Position numbers and translations under genes: made by a program. The notes beneath the pieces are model-generated. The model made no database searches. It was not told the origin of the DNA and saw nothing but the letters and a program-made list of their open reading frames with translations. This document shows, in pieces, positions 24,826-34,916 of a stretch of 64,000 nucleotides of DNA (position 1 is its first letter; every line of letters begins with the position of its first letter). The DNA comes from Cantharellus purpuraceus (lineage: Eukaryota; Basidiomycota; Agaricomycetes; Cantharellales; Hydnaceae). The stretch lies in assembly GCA_025174535.1 (NCBI GenBank), contig JALBUN010000032.1:62001-126000 (forward strand). The letters are read 5' to 3'.

Positions 24826-25757
24826 AATAGATCTTAGCCTTTCGAGGACTCTCAAGTAGGTCTGTGGTGTGGGGTATTGGGTATTGGTCTTTCTTGGTGA
24901 TCTTGTTGAGTCCACGGAAGTCGATGCATAGATGGAGTGACCTGTCCTTTTTACAGACAAATAGGACCGAGACTCCATAGGGCGATAGGGATGGGCAGAT
25001 GAAGCCTATGGCCAAGTTCTCATCTATGAATATTCGGAGAGCCAGTAGCTCTTTTTGGGATAGCGAGTAGATAGGGCCAAGCGGAGGGGTGGAGTTGTCA
25101 TCCAGTTCAATCTTGAGATCGTATGGTCGGTGTTCTGCTAGGGAGTCAGCTTTAGACTTGCTGAACACATTGGTGAACTCATGATACTCCTTAGGAACCA
25201 TAGATAGTGTATGGGAACCACCTTTTCCCTATCAAATCCTATTTATGCAGCACCAATGTGCTATACTTTGCTTTTCCATTCCTAAATATCAGCATATATT
25301 TGGTGCTTGTACCTGGAATGGACCTATTCAAATATTCTCTATTTTTCCATTTTTTTGGGGAATATTCCATGCAGAACTCAGCCCAGAATGATTTATTTCT
25401 GCTGTGCTACAGTCATGGACCCATAGGCACCCACAAACCTTCACACAGCCAGCTCTCCCCCTTTGGACCAGGCATTCAGCCTGAATTCAAGCTCAGATGT
25501 CTCTGATCAATAAATATTCTCTAACTTGACAACCACAGCCTCTCAGGGCACTATTTTCCATGGAGATCATCATCTGAGATGTGGCTATCCATGGCTGTCC
25601 AAACCAGTGCAGAAAACAGGGTGGACACCCTTCTTTTTGCCTGATCAGTGCCTAGTTCAGGGATCAGATCAGCTGATGGGTGATCAGATCAGGTGATTGC
25701 CTTGGAATATTCTACCCCTTTCCATAACATTCTAGCTGTTTCCTTCTATTATTAGAT

Positions 25758-25772
25758 AGAACTTTCCAGAAC
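25758..25772 (+). promoter_or_regulatory. Heat-shock-element-like site in LTR B
   Basis: AGAACTTTCCAGAAC fits nGAAnnTTCnnGAAn exactly. It lies about 175 bp upstream of the TATA-like box at 25932. The LTR B copy at 55740 keeps a perfect match at 57032-57046 despite a base change within the unit. Confidence 0.5.
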
Positions 25773-25891
25773 CACTATTCAGCTCCTGATCAGTGTTATT
25801 TCAGTGATCAGAACCTGTGATTGGCTTGGAATATTCTACCCCTTTCTTCCACCTTCCACAACTTCCCAGTAGTTTCCATCTATTAATAGGT

Positions 25892-25906
25892 AGAATATTC
25901 CAGAAG
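25892..25906 (+). promoter_or_regulatory. Second heat-shock-element-like site in LTR B
   Basis: AGAATATTCCAGAAG is a second perfect nGAAnnTTCnnGAAn match, 26 bp before the TATATAA box. It is unchanged in the other full copy at 57166-57180. Confidence 0.5.
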
Positions 25907-25931
25907 CATTAGTCAGCTCCTGTAAATACAA

Positions 25932-25938
25932 TATATAA
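25932..25938 (+). promoter_or_regulatory. TATA-like box of LTR B
   Basis: TATATAA, conserved in the second LTR B copy (about 57207-57213), lies just downstream of the two HSE-like sites. This would place the U3/R boundary near 25965. Confidence 0.5.
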
Positions 25939-27325
25939 GGAGGTCATTCTGCCTCTGAAATAACAACATATTCTACCACTTCTACCCATCTTCTGCACAC
26001 CAGTGTGACTGGAGTGACATACAGTGTCATCCTCTATCTCAGTAACTGTTGATTACCAGTTCAAGGATCTTTTACAGTTGTGTAACTGTACTTGATTGCA
26101 CTCAAAGTAGTGATATTCCTGCTTTGGACATGAGTGTAGTATCTGCCTCATGTGACTACGAATCTACAGGGTGAGATTGTCTGTCGATAGTCCTGCCATT
26201 AGTGCTCTTGTTTAAGTTACTAGTGTGTACTGCCTTTGCAGAGCATTAGAAACTTGAACTCGTGTGAAGCAGTTGCTAGACTACTTCACACATTGCTGTT
26301 ACCCACTTCAGAGTGCCACTGGTTGGACGGTTGGATTCATCCACCTACTTCCTTTAGCCTCTGAGTGCATTCCCCTCTTTTTGGAATATCTGGACCCCTA
26401 AGCATCCGTGAACTCTAGACTCTGGAAGTCTTATTCATTTGTTGCTGCTAAGAAATGTATTACCTTTCTGCATATAGTCTGCATTGACCAATACAAAGGA
26501 TTGTAACCAAAGTACAAATGTTAAATTGTTTCTGGAGTTGTGCTGCAGCAGGGTTTGATATTCTTCTCAGCTGTTCATTCATGGAATTGTGGTGATTTAG
26601 AGTTTTCCCTAACACCATAATTTTGTGGGTTTCAAAACAGATAGGTCCGGTGGAGTTGATCGGGTGGAATGAGTGGCAAGGAATATTGGATCGGAGAGGT
26701 GGACCTGGAATGTGTGAGAGCCATCCAGTTTGCTTAGTCTGGCAAAGACCATAGTGTCCACCATTGATATAAACAGTGGGGTAGATGGAGTATCTATCAG
26801 AGCAGAGTCAGCGGAGGTGGAAGATAGTTTTGCACCTAAAGTTGCTGGTGATGTCGGGAATGACACAGCCTGTACTGGAGAATGGAATGTGATATGGCCC
26901 AATGCCCAGTCAATCAACAGATTGTAGCGGGTGAGCCAGTTATGTCCGAGAATCACAGAACAGCTGGAGTCAAGCAGAGTAACGTGGAATGTAAGGTTCT
27001 GGATTTCTCTGACAGAAAAATGGATAGACAGATCTATAGCTCGTGAAATAACAGCATTAGTAGTGCCATCATAATTGGAGCAATATCGGAGTTATGGTGT
27101 ATGTATGGAGTTTATGTAAATTGGAAAATAAGGAATCAAGGAAACAATTGGTGGAACTGGAGTCAATTAATGCTTGGATAGCGATATCAGGAATGGAGTC
27201 AGAGTAGACGAGGAGGGTAAGGGAGTCAGATTGGGAAAGAGTGGATGCATTCAGGTGGACCTCGTTTGTCGTATGGGGAGTACCAATGCAGCCCTCAGCC
27301 CATACGGAGGCTATAGGACTGCTTA

Positions 27326-28564
27326 CTATTTTTTTGGGTCCGTTGCTTTTGCATCAGACTTGTCTGTCATGGCATTGGCGGCATGGCCCTTTGCCTTTGC
27401 TGCGGATGAGGTTGCCTTGTTGCAATCCTTGGCTTGGTGGCCAGGCTTTCCACAGAACAGACAGAGGTTGTTGTCCATGTGGTGCTGGCGTTCCTGCTGG
27501 ATAAGTTTCCTGTCCTTCCCCAGCTTGGTGGAGAGGTCTGGAGTACTCTTGCGAGCTCTGGAGTTATTGCTGGTGCTGGAATTGTTCTGACTGGAACCGG
27601 AAACAGCAGTGTTACCAGTATTTGATTTCTCACCTGAGTTGGCAGTGGTCCTCTTATGACGCTTGTTCAGAAATACAACAAATACGTATGTACAACCTAT
27701 TTTCCTCAAATTTTATACAATACACTTCAATTCAAACTTATTTTCATATTTCAACATGATTCTCAAATTTTACACAATATACTAGATTAAAACATATTTT
27801 GATATTTTGGCATAATTCTCAAAAATAATTGTTTTTTCCCCATTTAGTGGTGGCAACTCTCTTGAGGGAACATCCAAATATCATTGATTCTTTCTTATAC
27901 AATACTTGTAACATAATTTGAACTATCTTTAATCCCCACCTGGTATTTGTATATCTAAATACCCTATATAATACCAATTATATTAATACATACATTCCTA
28001 TTATATCCATGTAAATGATTATGTTTATCTCAACCAAATATCTTATCTTTTAAAGTTTATTAAAATATAGAATATATGTTTATATTTATGAAAATTTCAC
28101 ACATCCGAAATCTTTTAAGATATCCAAATTGTAACTCCCTGGCTTTATGTATCATTGAAATCCTGATGTATATCTCCTATACATCAGAATATTGTATACT
28201 GACATGATTCCGAACAAGCGTCTATTGGAGCCCTTGTTGGACTTTGGGGTCTTGTCCAATGATTTGTCCGATTTGTTGTTGGCCGAGTTTTCATGGGAGA
28301 CCTTGGATTGACGTTCCCAATAACAGGCATTGATGGATTGGGTGAGCTTGCAAAGGGTAACCAAAGTATCTGGCTTACCGACGCGTGATATCTTGTCCTT
28401 GATGTGGGATGGGAGACCAACGTAAAATTGGCGTTGTAGTGCAGCATTGCCCCATTGGACTTTCGGGGCTAGCTGCTGGAAACTCACAATGGATTTTGCG
28501 ATTTTGTGATTTTCCTTCATCTGAAGTCAATCGAGTTCATTCTTGGCATCGGCCTTGGGGTTGT
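27326..28564 (-). pseudogene. gag: gag of element 1 (C-terminal two thirds)
   Basis: On the minus strand this encodes the gag region from the PKADA segment to a stop near 27326. It has a zinc knuckle with the canonical CLFCGKPGHQAKDC pattern (Cx2Cx4Hx4C). It is split by MITE copy 3 (27658-28222), which is flanked by TAT and restores the frame when removed. The gene continues at 34711-34916 on the other side of element 2, which is inserted at an AAGGA target. Confidence 0.85.
27658..28222 (+). mobile_element. MITE-like element, copy 3
   Basis: It is 565 bp, with GACGCTTGTTC at the left and GAACAAGCGTC at the right, flanked by TAT at 27655-27657 and 28223-28225. It differs from copies 1 and 2 by only a few substitutions, which points to recent movement. 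Confidence 0.88.
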
Positions 28565-28569
28565 AAGGA

Positions 28570-29170
28570 TGTTATGACTATATTCATTAACGACCAGATC
28601 CCCGTCCAATCCACTCAGATCCCCACGCATATGAAATCTATACTCCATTTGGAAACTGCTACGTCTCCATTTACCTGTCCGATTGTCACCGCCGATTCCG
28701 CCCATCTGTCTCCGGTTCCAATTGATGCATCAGCATCACCATAGGAACCTGGACATCCGTCCCCATTGGACTTGGACATACTCATGTAAGGCCGTTGGCC
28801 TCAGAGATCCATCACCGGAGTAATTATTATTAGATTTCAAAATATGTATTTAAGTTGCCCAACTGGGGACTTCATTCCCCAGTTTGAATATTGAATCACG
28901 CCTAGTTCCTAAGTCCGATCCTAACTCTCTAAGTTGTACTCCATCTCCGAAATCTTGGACACTGGTATTAGTGAGGGTGCAGCACATAAGCTGAAGCCAA
29001 GTCCGTCCCAACCCCCACGACGTGCTCTGACTCCAACCCAACCTCCAACCCAACCTCTGACCCAACCTCCGACCCAACCTCTGACCCAACCTCCAACCCA
29101 ACCTCTGACCCAACCTCCAACCCAATCTCTGACCCAATCTCTGACCCTCAATCGGACCTAGTGCGTAACA
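28570..29170 (+). repeat. 5' LTR of element 2, family A
   Basis: 601 bp, TGTTATGACT to GTGCGTAACA. It is longer than its partner at 34161 (545 bp), mainly because its U5 minisatellite (about 29030-29150, alternating CCAACCC and CTCTGACC blocks) has more units. Confidence 0.92.
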
Positions 29171-30321
29171 GTATATTCGAACTGCCACACTCACTCCTAC
29201 CAATGCCACGATCCACTGCCAATTCTGAACACGCACAAACCGTCGAGTTGCCCGCCCCCAGCATTGACACCATTCCCGAGGTCATCAAAGAACCGACGGA
29301 CCACATAGAGGCCGTCAATGAAGAAGACGACACCCTGCCCTCTCCAAATCTGGCGCAAGCCATCTCCCTGCTTGCTAGCAGCATCTGTAACCCACAAGCC
29401 CCTAAGTCCCGGACCAAGGTCCGAGAACCCAACCCATTCAATGGCTCCGATCCATGAAAGCTCCAGCCATTCTTGGTACAATGCCAGCTGAATTTCTGCG
29501 ACCACCCCGACACATTCACATCCGATCGGGCGAAGGTCACCTTCACCATGTCCTATCTCAAGGGCACTGCACTGGACTACTTTGAGCTAGCACTCATGGA
29601 TGACTCCGATGACCTGTTATGGTCAGAGGACTACTCCGACTTCATCTCCAAACTTCGGACCAATTTTGGCCCTTATAACCCTAAGGCCGATGCCGAGAAC
29701 GAACTTGATTGACTTCGGATGAAGGAAAATCATAAAATCACAAAATACATTGTGAGTTTCCAGCAGCTGGCTCTGAAAGTCCAATGGGGCAATGCTGCAC
29801 TCCAATGCCAATTTTACGTCAGACTCCCATCCCGCATCAAGGACGAGATATCATGCGTCGGTAAGCCGGATACTTTGGCTACCCTCTGCAAGCTCGCCCA
29901 ATCCATCAACGCCCGTTATTGGGAACATCAATCCGAGGTCTCCCGCGAGAACTCGGCTAACAACAAATCGGACAAAATGTCAGACAAGACCCCAAAGTCC
30001 AACAAGGGGTCTGATAAGCGGGTCACCGCCAACTCAGGCCAGAAGTCAAACACTGGTAACGCTGCCGCCTGTGGTTCCAGTCAGAACAATTCCAGCACCA
30101 GCAATAACTCCGGAGCTTGCAAGAGTACTCCAGACCTCTCCACCAAGCTGGGAAAGGACAGAAAACTCACCCCGCAGGAACACCAGCACCACATGGACAA
30201 CAACCTCTGGCTGTTCTGCGGAAAGCCTGGTCACCAAGCCAAGGATTGCAACAAGGCAACCTCGTCCGCAGCAAAGGCAAAGGGCCATGCTGCCAATGCC
30301 ATGACGGACCAAAAAAAATAG
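29171..30321 (+). pseudogene. gag: gag of element 2
   Basis: The frame opens right after the 5' LTR with MPRSTANSEHAQTVELP at about 29203 and runs to a TAG after AMTDQKK. It includes a capsid-like region (FTSDRAKVTFTMSYLKGTAL, then WSEDYSDFISKLRTNFGP) and a Ser/Asn-rich linker. The zinc knuckle reads LWLFCGKPGHQAKDC: the first Cys of the Cx2Cx4Hx4C set, present in element 1, is Trp here. TGA codons interrupt the frame near 29456 and 29711; both are one C-to-T change from CGA. Confidence 0.85.
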
Positions 30322-32175
30322 TAAGCAGTCCTATAGCCTCCGTATGGGCTGAGGGCTGCGTTGGTACTCCCCGTACGACAAACGAGGTCCACCTGAACGC
30401 ATCCGCTCTTTCCCACTCTGACTCCCTTACCCGCCTTGTCCACTCCGACTCCATTCCCGATACCACTATTCAAGCGTTAATTGACTCCGGTTCTACTCAC
30501 TGTTTCCTCGATTCCTCCTTTTCCGATTTACATGGAGCAAAGCCCAACGCGTTAACTAGACGCTGGGATGTCTACCCTAAAGAGGGGAATAGTGACTATG
30601 CCACTGTAAACCCACACAACTTTCGTCCTGTGTTCACTAACGAGCAGCTGGCATCATCCCTACGAGTATCCACCCTCATGACTCCCACCCTCCAAGCTGT
30701 CACCATTATGGACATCGACCAACTCTGCCTGACATCCACTCATCACTCCAATCTGATCCTATTGCAGTTAAACACTTGGACAACCCTTCCAATCCAAAAT
30801 GGTCACTTGACCCCAAAGGGCACCTCCAACACAATGACCAGATATACGTCCCCAACGCCAACGGCCTCCGACTCCAAGTTTTGCAGTATTATCATGATCA
30901 CCTGATCTCTGGCCACTTCAGGCAAAATCACACACAAGGATTAATCTGACAAGACTATGTATGGCCAAAAATGTGAGAATACATTCAACACTACTGTAAC
31001 TCCTGCACCACATGTATGCGCTCAAAATCGCAAAGGCACAAACCCTACGGAACGCTTAAGCAACTTCTGATCCCGGAGCAACCATGGAACTCCATCTCCA
31101 TGGATTTCATAGAGAAGCTCCCCCCATCACTCAGATATGACACCATACTCATGATTGTTGACAGATTCACCAAACAGTCACTATTCATTCCGACGCATGA
31201 CACCATCACCTCCGCCTCGCTAAATTGTTTGTTCTCCACGTATTCTCTAAACACGGAGTCCCATTGCATGTCACATCCAATCGGGGCTCGGAGTTCGTGT
31301 CCTCCTTCTTCCACACATTAGGAAAGGCTCTCAACATGAAGCTTCATTTCACCTCCAGATACCACCCTGAAGGAGACAGACAAACGGAACGAATGAATCA
31401 GTCCCTGGAACAATACCTCTGAATCTATTGTAACTATCAACAAGACAACTGGGCTGATCTACTTCCGATCACAGAGTTTGCCTACAACAACGCTCTGAAC
31501 ACGACTACCGGCATCTCTCCATTCTTTGCTAATAAAGGCTACCATCCGAACATCTCTGTCCACCCCAAGAAAGAACTTGCCTCCACCAAAGCCTGCCAAT
31601 TCATAACCAACCTTGACCAACTACACCAACATCTCCAAGAAACCATCTCCAATACCCAGAAACAATATCAAGTCTCCGCAGACCGACGCCGCATTCCAGC
31701 TCTGGACCTGCAAATCGGAGACAAAATATTCATTAAGGCTGAACACTTCCGGACCACCCATCCATCGAAGAAACTCTCCGAGAAATTCTTAGGTCCTTAT
31801 GAGGTCATTGCTCGCGCAGGCAGCAGGTCCTTCACCCTCTGCCTCCCTGACCACTTCTGAGCGGTTCATCCGGTCTTCCATATATCAATGCTCAAACCCG
31901 CTACTACAAACGAGATCTCCAGTCGCATGCAACCCCCACCTCCCCTGATCATCATCAAAGGAGACAATGAATATGAGATATCCGAGATCCTGGACTCGAA
32001 GATCAACTGTCGATACAAGTGCAAGCTCCAGTACTTAGTCAAATGGACTGGGTACGAAGGCACCGATGAAGAGTCCTCATGGATCTCCATGTCCGAACTC
32101 GATCATGCATCCGAATCCGTCTCTGACTTCCACTCCACTTATCCAGACAAACCTGGCTCTCTTATGAATCTGTAA
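30322..32175 (+). pseudogene. pol: pol of element 2, deleted from protease to RNase H
   Basis: After gag the frame gives the protease site IQALIDSGSTHCFLDS and then, near 30535, jumps to [17 protein letters not shown], which is the region after RNase H in element 1. All of RT is lost at this join. Then follow the HHCC domain, an integrase core (SMDFIEKLPPS, IVDRFTKQSLFIP; the second Asp lies in a frameshifted NRGSEF segment; E in TERMNQSLEQYL), a GPY/F segment and a chromodomain (YLVKWTGYEGTDEESSWIS) ending with LMNL and a stop at 32175. TGA stops at about 30946, 30973, 31420 and 31858 each sit where CGA is expected. Confidence 0.87.
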
Positions 32176-32267
32176 GTTTGATTACTAATGCTAATTCTAT
32201 TATTTCACATCATCATTTTATTACAAGTCAAAGGAAATTACATGCCTGCCCAAAAGCTCCAAAGGAA

Positions 32268-34022
32268 TCACTCCACCTCATTCTTCTCCGTTCCGAAATT
32301 TATAATCATTTTCATTTTTATTTTATACATCGCGTTTCCCTTTCCCTTATCTACCTCAGGCTCCATCTCCGACTCCTCATCACTCTCTACATCCAACACC
32401 CAATCCTTCTCATCTCCCATGTCTGAATCCTTGTCCAATGGGGCCATGAACTTCTGCAACTGATGTAACTCGGCTGTCCGACAACCCTCCAGAACCTCCT
32501 TCCGTTTCATCATCCTCACCAAGTCTACTAACAACCCCTCCGTCCGCTGAAGGTGCTCTGACTGCAGGTTAACCAGCCAGATAAGCTGGCCCACAGTGCT
32601 ATTGGGCGCCGAGACGTGCCCCGTACCTGCACTGGTTGTTGCCCCTTCCGATCCAACGCTGCTACCCCCAGCTGCCACAGCACCCATCTCCATCCACCTC
32701 TTTTTGGTCAGACAACCCTCCGATTCCTTCTCTGCCCCTCCTTGTACCACTAGTCGGGGCTTGACACTCCGACTCCAGGGATCGAACTTCCCATCGATCC
32801 TACACCCTCCTTTCCGACCCCGACAACAATCACAGGACCGAAGTCGGTGAGTTGGGCCGGTAGGCCACATGCACTCCATGCCCACATCATGACATAAGTT
32901 GCAAGTTATGCCGGGTCTGCCAAATGGCTCCGTTGGAGCCAGAGCCTTGGGTGGTCTGCCCCTTCTCGCTGCGGCCTCCAAGCATTCCCTCTCCTCCTCC
33001 TTGTCCTGCTGTTCTGCCGCCGCCTTCTCCATCTCACGCTTGCAAAGCTGGATCGCCGACCTTGTGACATGCAGCTCCTTCTTATGGGTCACCAACATGC
33101 AACTCTCCGCCTTGCACCATATGACCCTCCGGTCTGCCTCTCACTTCTCTGTATCAGCACTCGGGTAGGCCTTCAATGAAAAGACCATGACATCGAGATT
33201 CTTCTTGGTGGTAGTGGCATAGAGCTCTGCTCTTTTGTGAGCCTCGACCGCAGCTACCCAAGCCATCTCCTCATAGGAATTCAAAGTGGGATCCGGCTCT
33301 GCATCCATCCCAACATCCACACCCGCCTCGGGCTCCACATTTGCATCAAGCTCCACATTGGCATCGGGATCTGCTTCCACCTCCACCCTCTCCGTCTCTG
33401 CCGCATCATCTTCCTCAGCTGCCCCCAACTCAAATAAGGGCCGTGCCCACGGACGTAACAGCGAGTCCTCTGCAGTGACAGTCCTCAAACGAGTCATCTC
33501 TGTCCATGTAACAGAGATGATGGTGACTTCCGGGGTCCCTGGCCATATTGGCACACTCAGACTTCCTGGGTGGCTGGTTCCCCCTGCCCCAGTCACCTCC
33601 TCCTCTACCTCCATGGTGGCCTCTAGCTCGTGCGCCTGCTCCTCCACTTCCTTCAGTCTCGTGGCCTCCATCGCTGCCACAAGTTCTTTCACCCGGCAAG
33701 CTCTCTCGGCTTTTGCCTCCTCCTCCTTCCATCTCTGTTCCGTCTCCACCGCCTCTTTCCGCCTCTGCTCCTCCTCCTTCCGTCTCCGTTCTGCCTCCTC
33801 CTCCTCCTTCCGTCTCCATTCTGCCTCCTCCTCCTCCTTCCATCTCCATTCTGCCTCCTCCTCCTCCTTCCATCTCCATTCCACCTCCTCCTCCTCCTTC
33901 CGTCTCCATTCTGCTTCCTCTTCCTCTTTCCGTTTCCGCTCCTCCTCCTTTTCTTTCCATCGGGCCAAGAGCAGCTGCTCAAGCTCAGCCACGCTCATGC
34001 TTGCCAAAGGGTTTGACATCAT
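32268..34022 (-). pseudogene. Antisense cargo gene of element 2: coiled-coil, zinc-cluster-like protein
   Basis: This is the near-complete version of the gene. From ATG at 34022 (or 34019) it encodes MMSNPLASMSVAELEQLLL, a 100-residue Glu/Arg-rich coiled coil, an acidic middle, an MEKAAAEQQDKEEE helix, the Cys-rich block (CNLCHDVGMECMW, later CDCCRGRKGGC), a basic stretch, the STVGQLIWLVNLQSEHLQR helix and an acidic C-terminus. It is about 585 codons with one in-frame TGA at about 33141 where element 1 has CAG. It lies antisense to pol between the chromodomain stop and the 3' LTR, as in element 1. Two elements keep the same gene in the same place, so it belongs to the transposon family and is not a chance insertion. 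The reading frame is long and amino-acid changes between copies are mostly mild. Function unknown. Confidence 0.82.
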
Positions 34023-34051
34023 TGAGGATAAGACCTCAATCATGCCCCTCC

Positions 34052-34058
34052 TTTTATA
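34052..34058 (-). promoter_or_regulatory. TATA box of the antisense cargo gene, element 2
   Basis: TATAAAA on the minus strand, 30-36 bp upstream of the ATG at 34022 and about 105 bp from the 3' LTR. It is conserved with 18619-18625 in element 1. Confidence 0.6.
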
Positions 34059-34160
34059 TGTCTCCAGACCCCCAGTATAACTCCAACTGCACCCAATCAT
34101 CTCACCTATTCAATCCACGGACATGAGGCCTCAGGGGCTCAGCCTTAAATGGAGAGATAC

Positions 34161-34705
34161 TGTTATGACTATATTCATTAACGACCAGATCCCCATCCAA
34201 TCCACTCAGATCCCCGCACATATGAAATCTATACTCCATTTGGAAACCGCTACGTCTCCATTTACCTGTCTGATTGTCACTGCCGATTCCGCCCATCCGT
34301 CTCCGGTTCCAATTGATGCATCAGCATCACCATAGGAACCTGGACATCCGTCCTCATCGGACTCGGACATGCTCATGTAAGGCCGTTGGCCTCGGAGATC
34401 CATCACCGGAGTAATTATTATTAGATTTCAAAATATGTATTTAAGTTGCCCGACTGGGGACTTCATTCCCCAGTTTGAATATTGAATCATGCCTAGTTCC
34501 TAAGTCCAATCCTAAGTTGTACTCCGTCTCTGGAATCTCGGACACCGGTATTAGTGAGGGTGCAGCACATAAGCTGAAGCCAAGTCCGTCCCAAACCCCC
34601 CAATGTGCTCCAACTCCAACCCAACCTCCAACCCAACCTCCAACCCAACCTCCAACCCAACCTCCAACCCAATCTCCGACCCCCAATCGGATCTAGTGTG
34701 TAACA
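34161..34705 (+). repeat. 3' LTR of element 2, family A
   Basis: 545 bp, TGTTATGACT to GTGTGTAACA, followed by the AAGGA target duplication. The U5 region (34610-34685) has about five units of a CCAACCCAACCT-type repeat, fewer than in the 5' LTR. Confidence 0.92.
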
Positions 34706-34710
34706 AAGGA

Positions 34711-34916
34711 CCAAAATTGGTCTGAAGTTCGGAGATGAAGTCGGAGTAGTCTTCTGACCATATCAGGTCATCAGAGTCATCCATGAGCGCTGGCTAGAAG
34801 TAGTCCAGTGCGGTGCCCTTGAGATAGGACATGGTGAAGGTGACCTTTGCCCGATCAGATGTGAACATGTTGGGGCAGTTGCGGAAATTCAACCGGCATT
34901 GGAAGAAACCACCCCA
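34711..34916 (-). pseudogene. gag: gag of element 1, N-terminal side of the element 2 insertion
   Basis: The minus strand encodes LNFRNCPNMFTSDRAKVTFT, then MSYLKGTALDYF, a stop, and WSEDYSDFISELQTNFGP, matching element 2 gag at 29490-29670. It runs directly into the AAGGA duplication. Upstream of about 34916 the similarity to gag ends. Confidence 0.82.

Larger units (their letters stand above)
25208..26639 (+). mobile_element. Solo LTR, family B (1.43 kb), inside pol of element 1
   Basis: It begins TGTATGGGAACC and ends GGGTTTCAAAACA, flanked by GATAG (25203-25207 and 26640-26644). Excision rejoins the reading frame at the protease-RT linker. The same LTR is at 55740 and its 3' end is at about 60903. 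It contains a TATATAA box, two perfect three-unit heat-shock-element matches and repeated GATCAG motifs. No internal region is present. Confidence 0.92.
21687..27300 (-). pseudogene. pol: pol of element 1 (protease, RT, RNase H, integrase, chromodomain)
   Basis: Read from high to low coordinates: a protease-like ALIDSSSTNCFLDS segment near 27180 (DSGS in element 2), a linker to 26645, then after the inserted LTR the VPKEYHEFTNVFSKSKADSL segment that opens RT, FRGLNKITKKDQYPIP, and after the inserted solo LTR the WKMTFHTQYGSFQWCVMPFG block. The RT active site reads YLDN where YxDD is expected. RNase H ([16 protein letters not shown]) lies near 23420, the HHCC domain near 22870-22970, the integrase core between about 22800 and 22440 (D in SMDFIEKL, D in SDWGSEF, E in TERMNQSLEQYL), and the GPY/F region and chromodomain (VKWTGYEGTDEESSW) near 21790. 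Stops and frameshifts are scattered. The chromodomain places it in the chromovirus branch of Ty3/gypsy. The active-site change and the insertions make it non-functional. Confidence 0.88.
28570..34705 (+). mobile_element. Ty3/gypsy chromovirus, element 2 (complete ends, internally deleted)
   Basis: This is a full LTR-to-LTR element of 6136 bp inserted into gag of element 1, with target duplication AAGGA (28565-28569 and 34706-34710). The order is LTR, gag, protease fused to integrase, chromodomain, antisense cargo gene, LTR. RT and most of RNase H are missing, so it could only have moved with enzymes supplied in trans, or the deletion happened after insertion. In-frame stops in gag and pol are mostly TGA. 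Confidence 0.93.
18001..34916 (-). mobile_element. Ty3/gypsy chromovirus, element 1 (nested host)
   Basis: Reading on the minus strand the parts are: gag (34916-34711, then 28564-27326), protease, RT, RNase H, integrase and chromodomain (27300-21687), an antisense cargo gene (18658-21534 on plus) and the 3' LTR (18001-18516). Element 2, two solo LTRs and a MITE sit inside gag-pol, and two more MITEs sit in the cargo gene. The 5' LTR and gag N-terminus are missing: similarity to element 2 ends near 34916, where unrelated sequence begins. No target duplication can be paired. Confidence 0.85.

Noticed and set aside
25203..26620. LTR B ending at CCCTAACA near 26614
   Set aside because: That end gives no target duplication, whereas ending at 26639 gives a perfect GATAG pair and restores the reading frame.
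28850..29236. Frames with GWRLGW and GGWVGG repeats
   Set aside because: They are translations of the LTR U5 minisatellite and recur wherever the LTR occurs.
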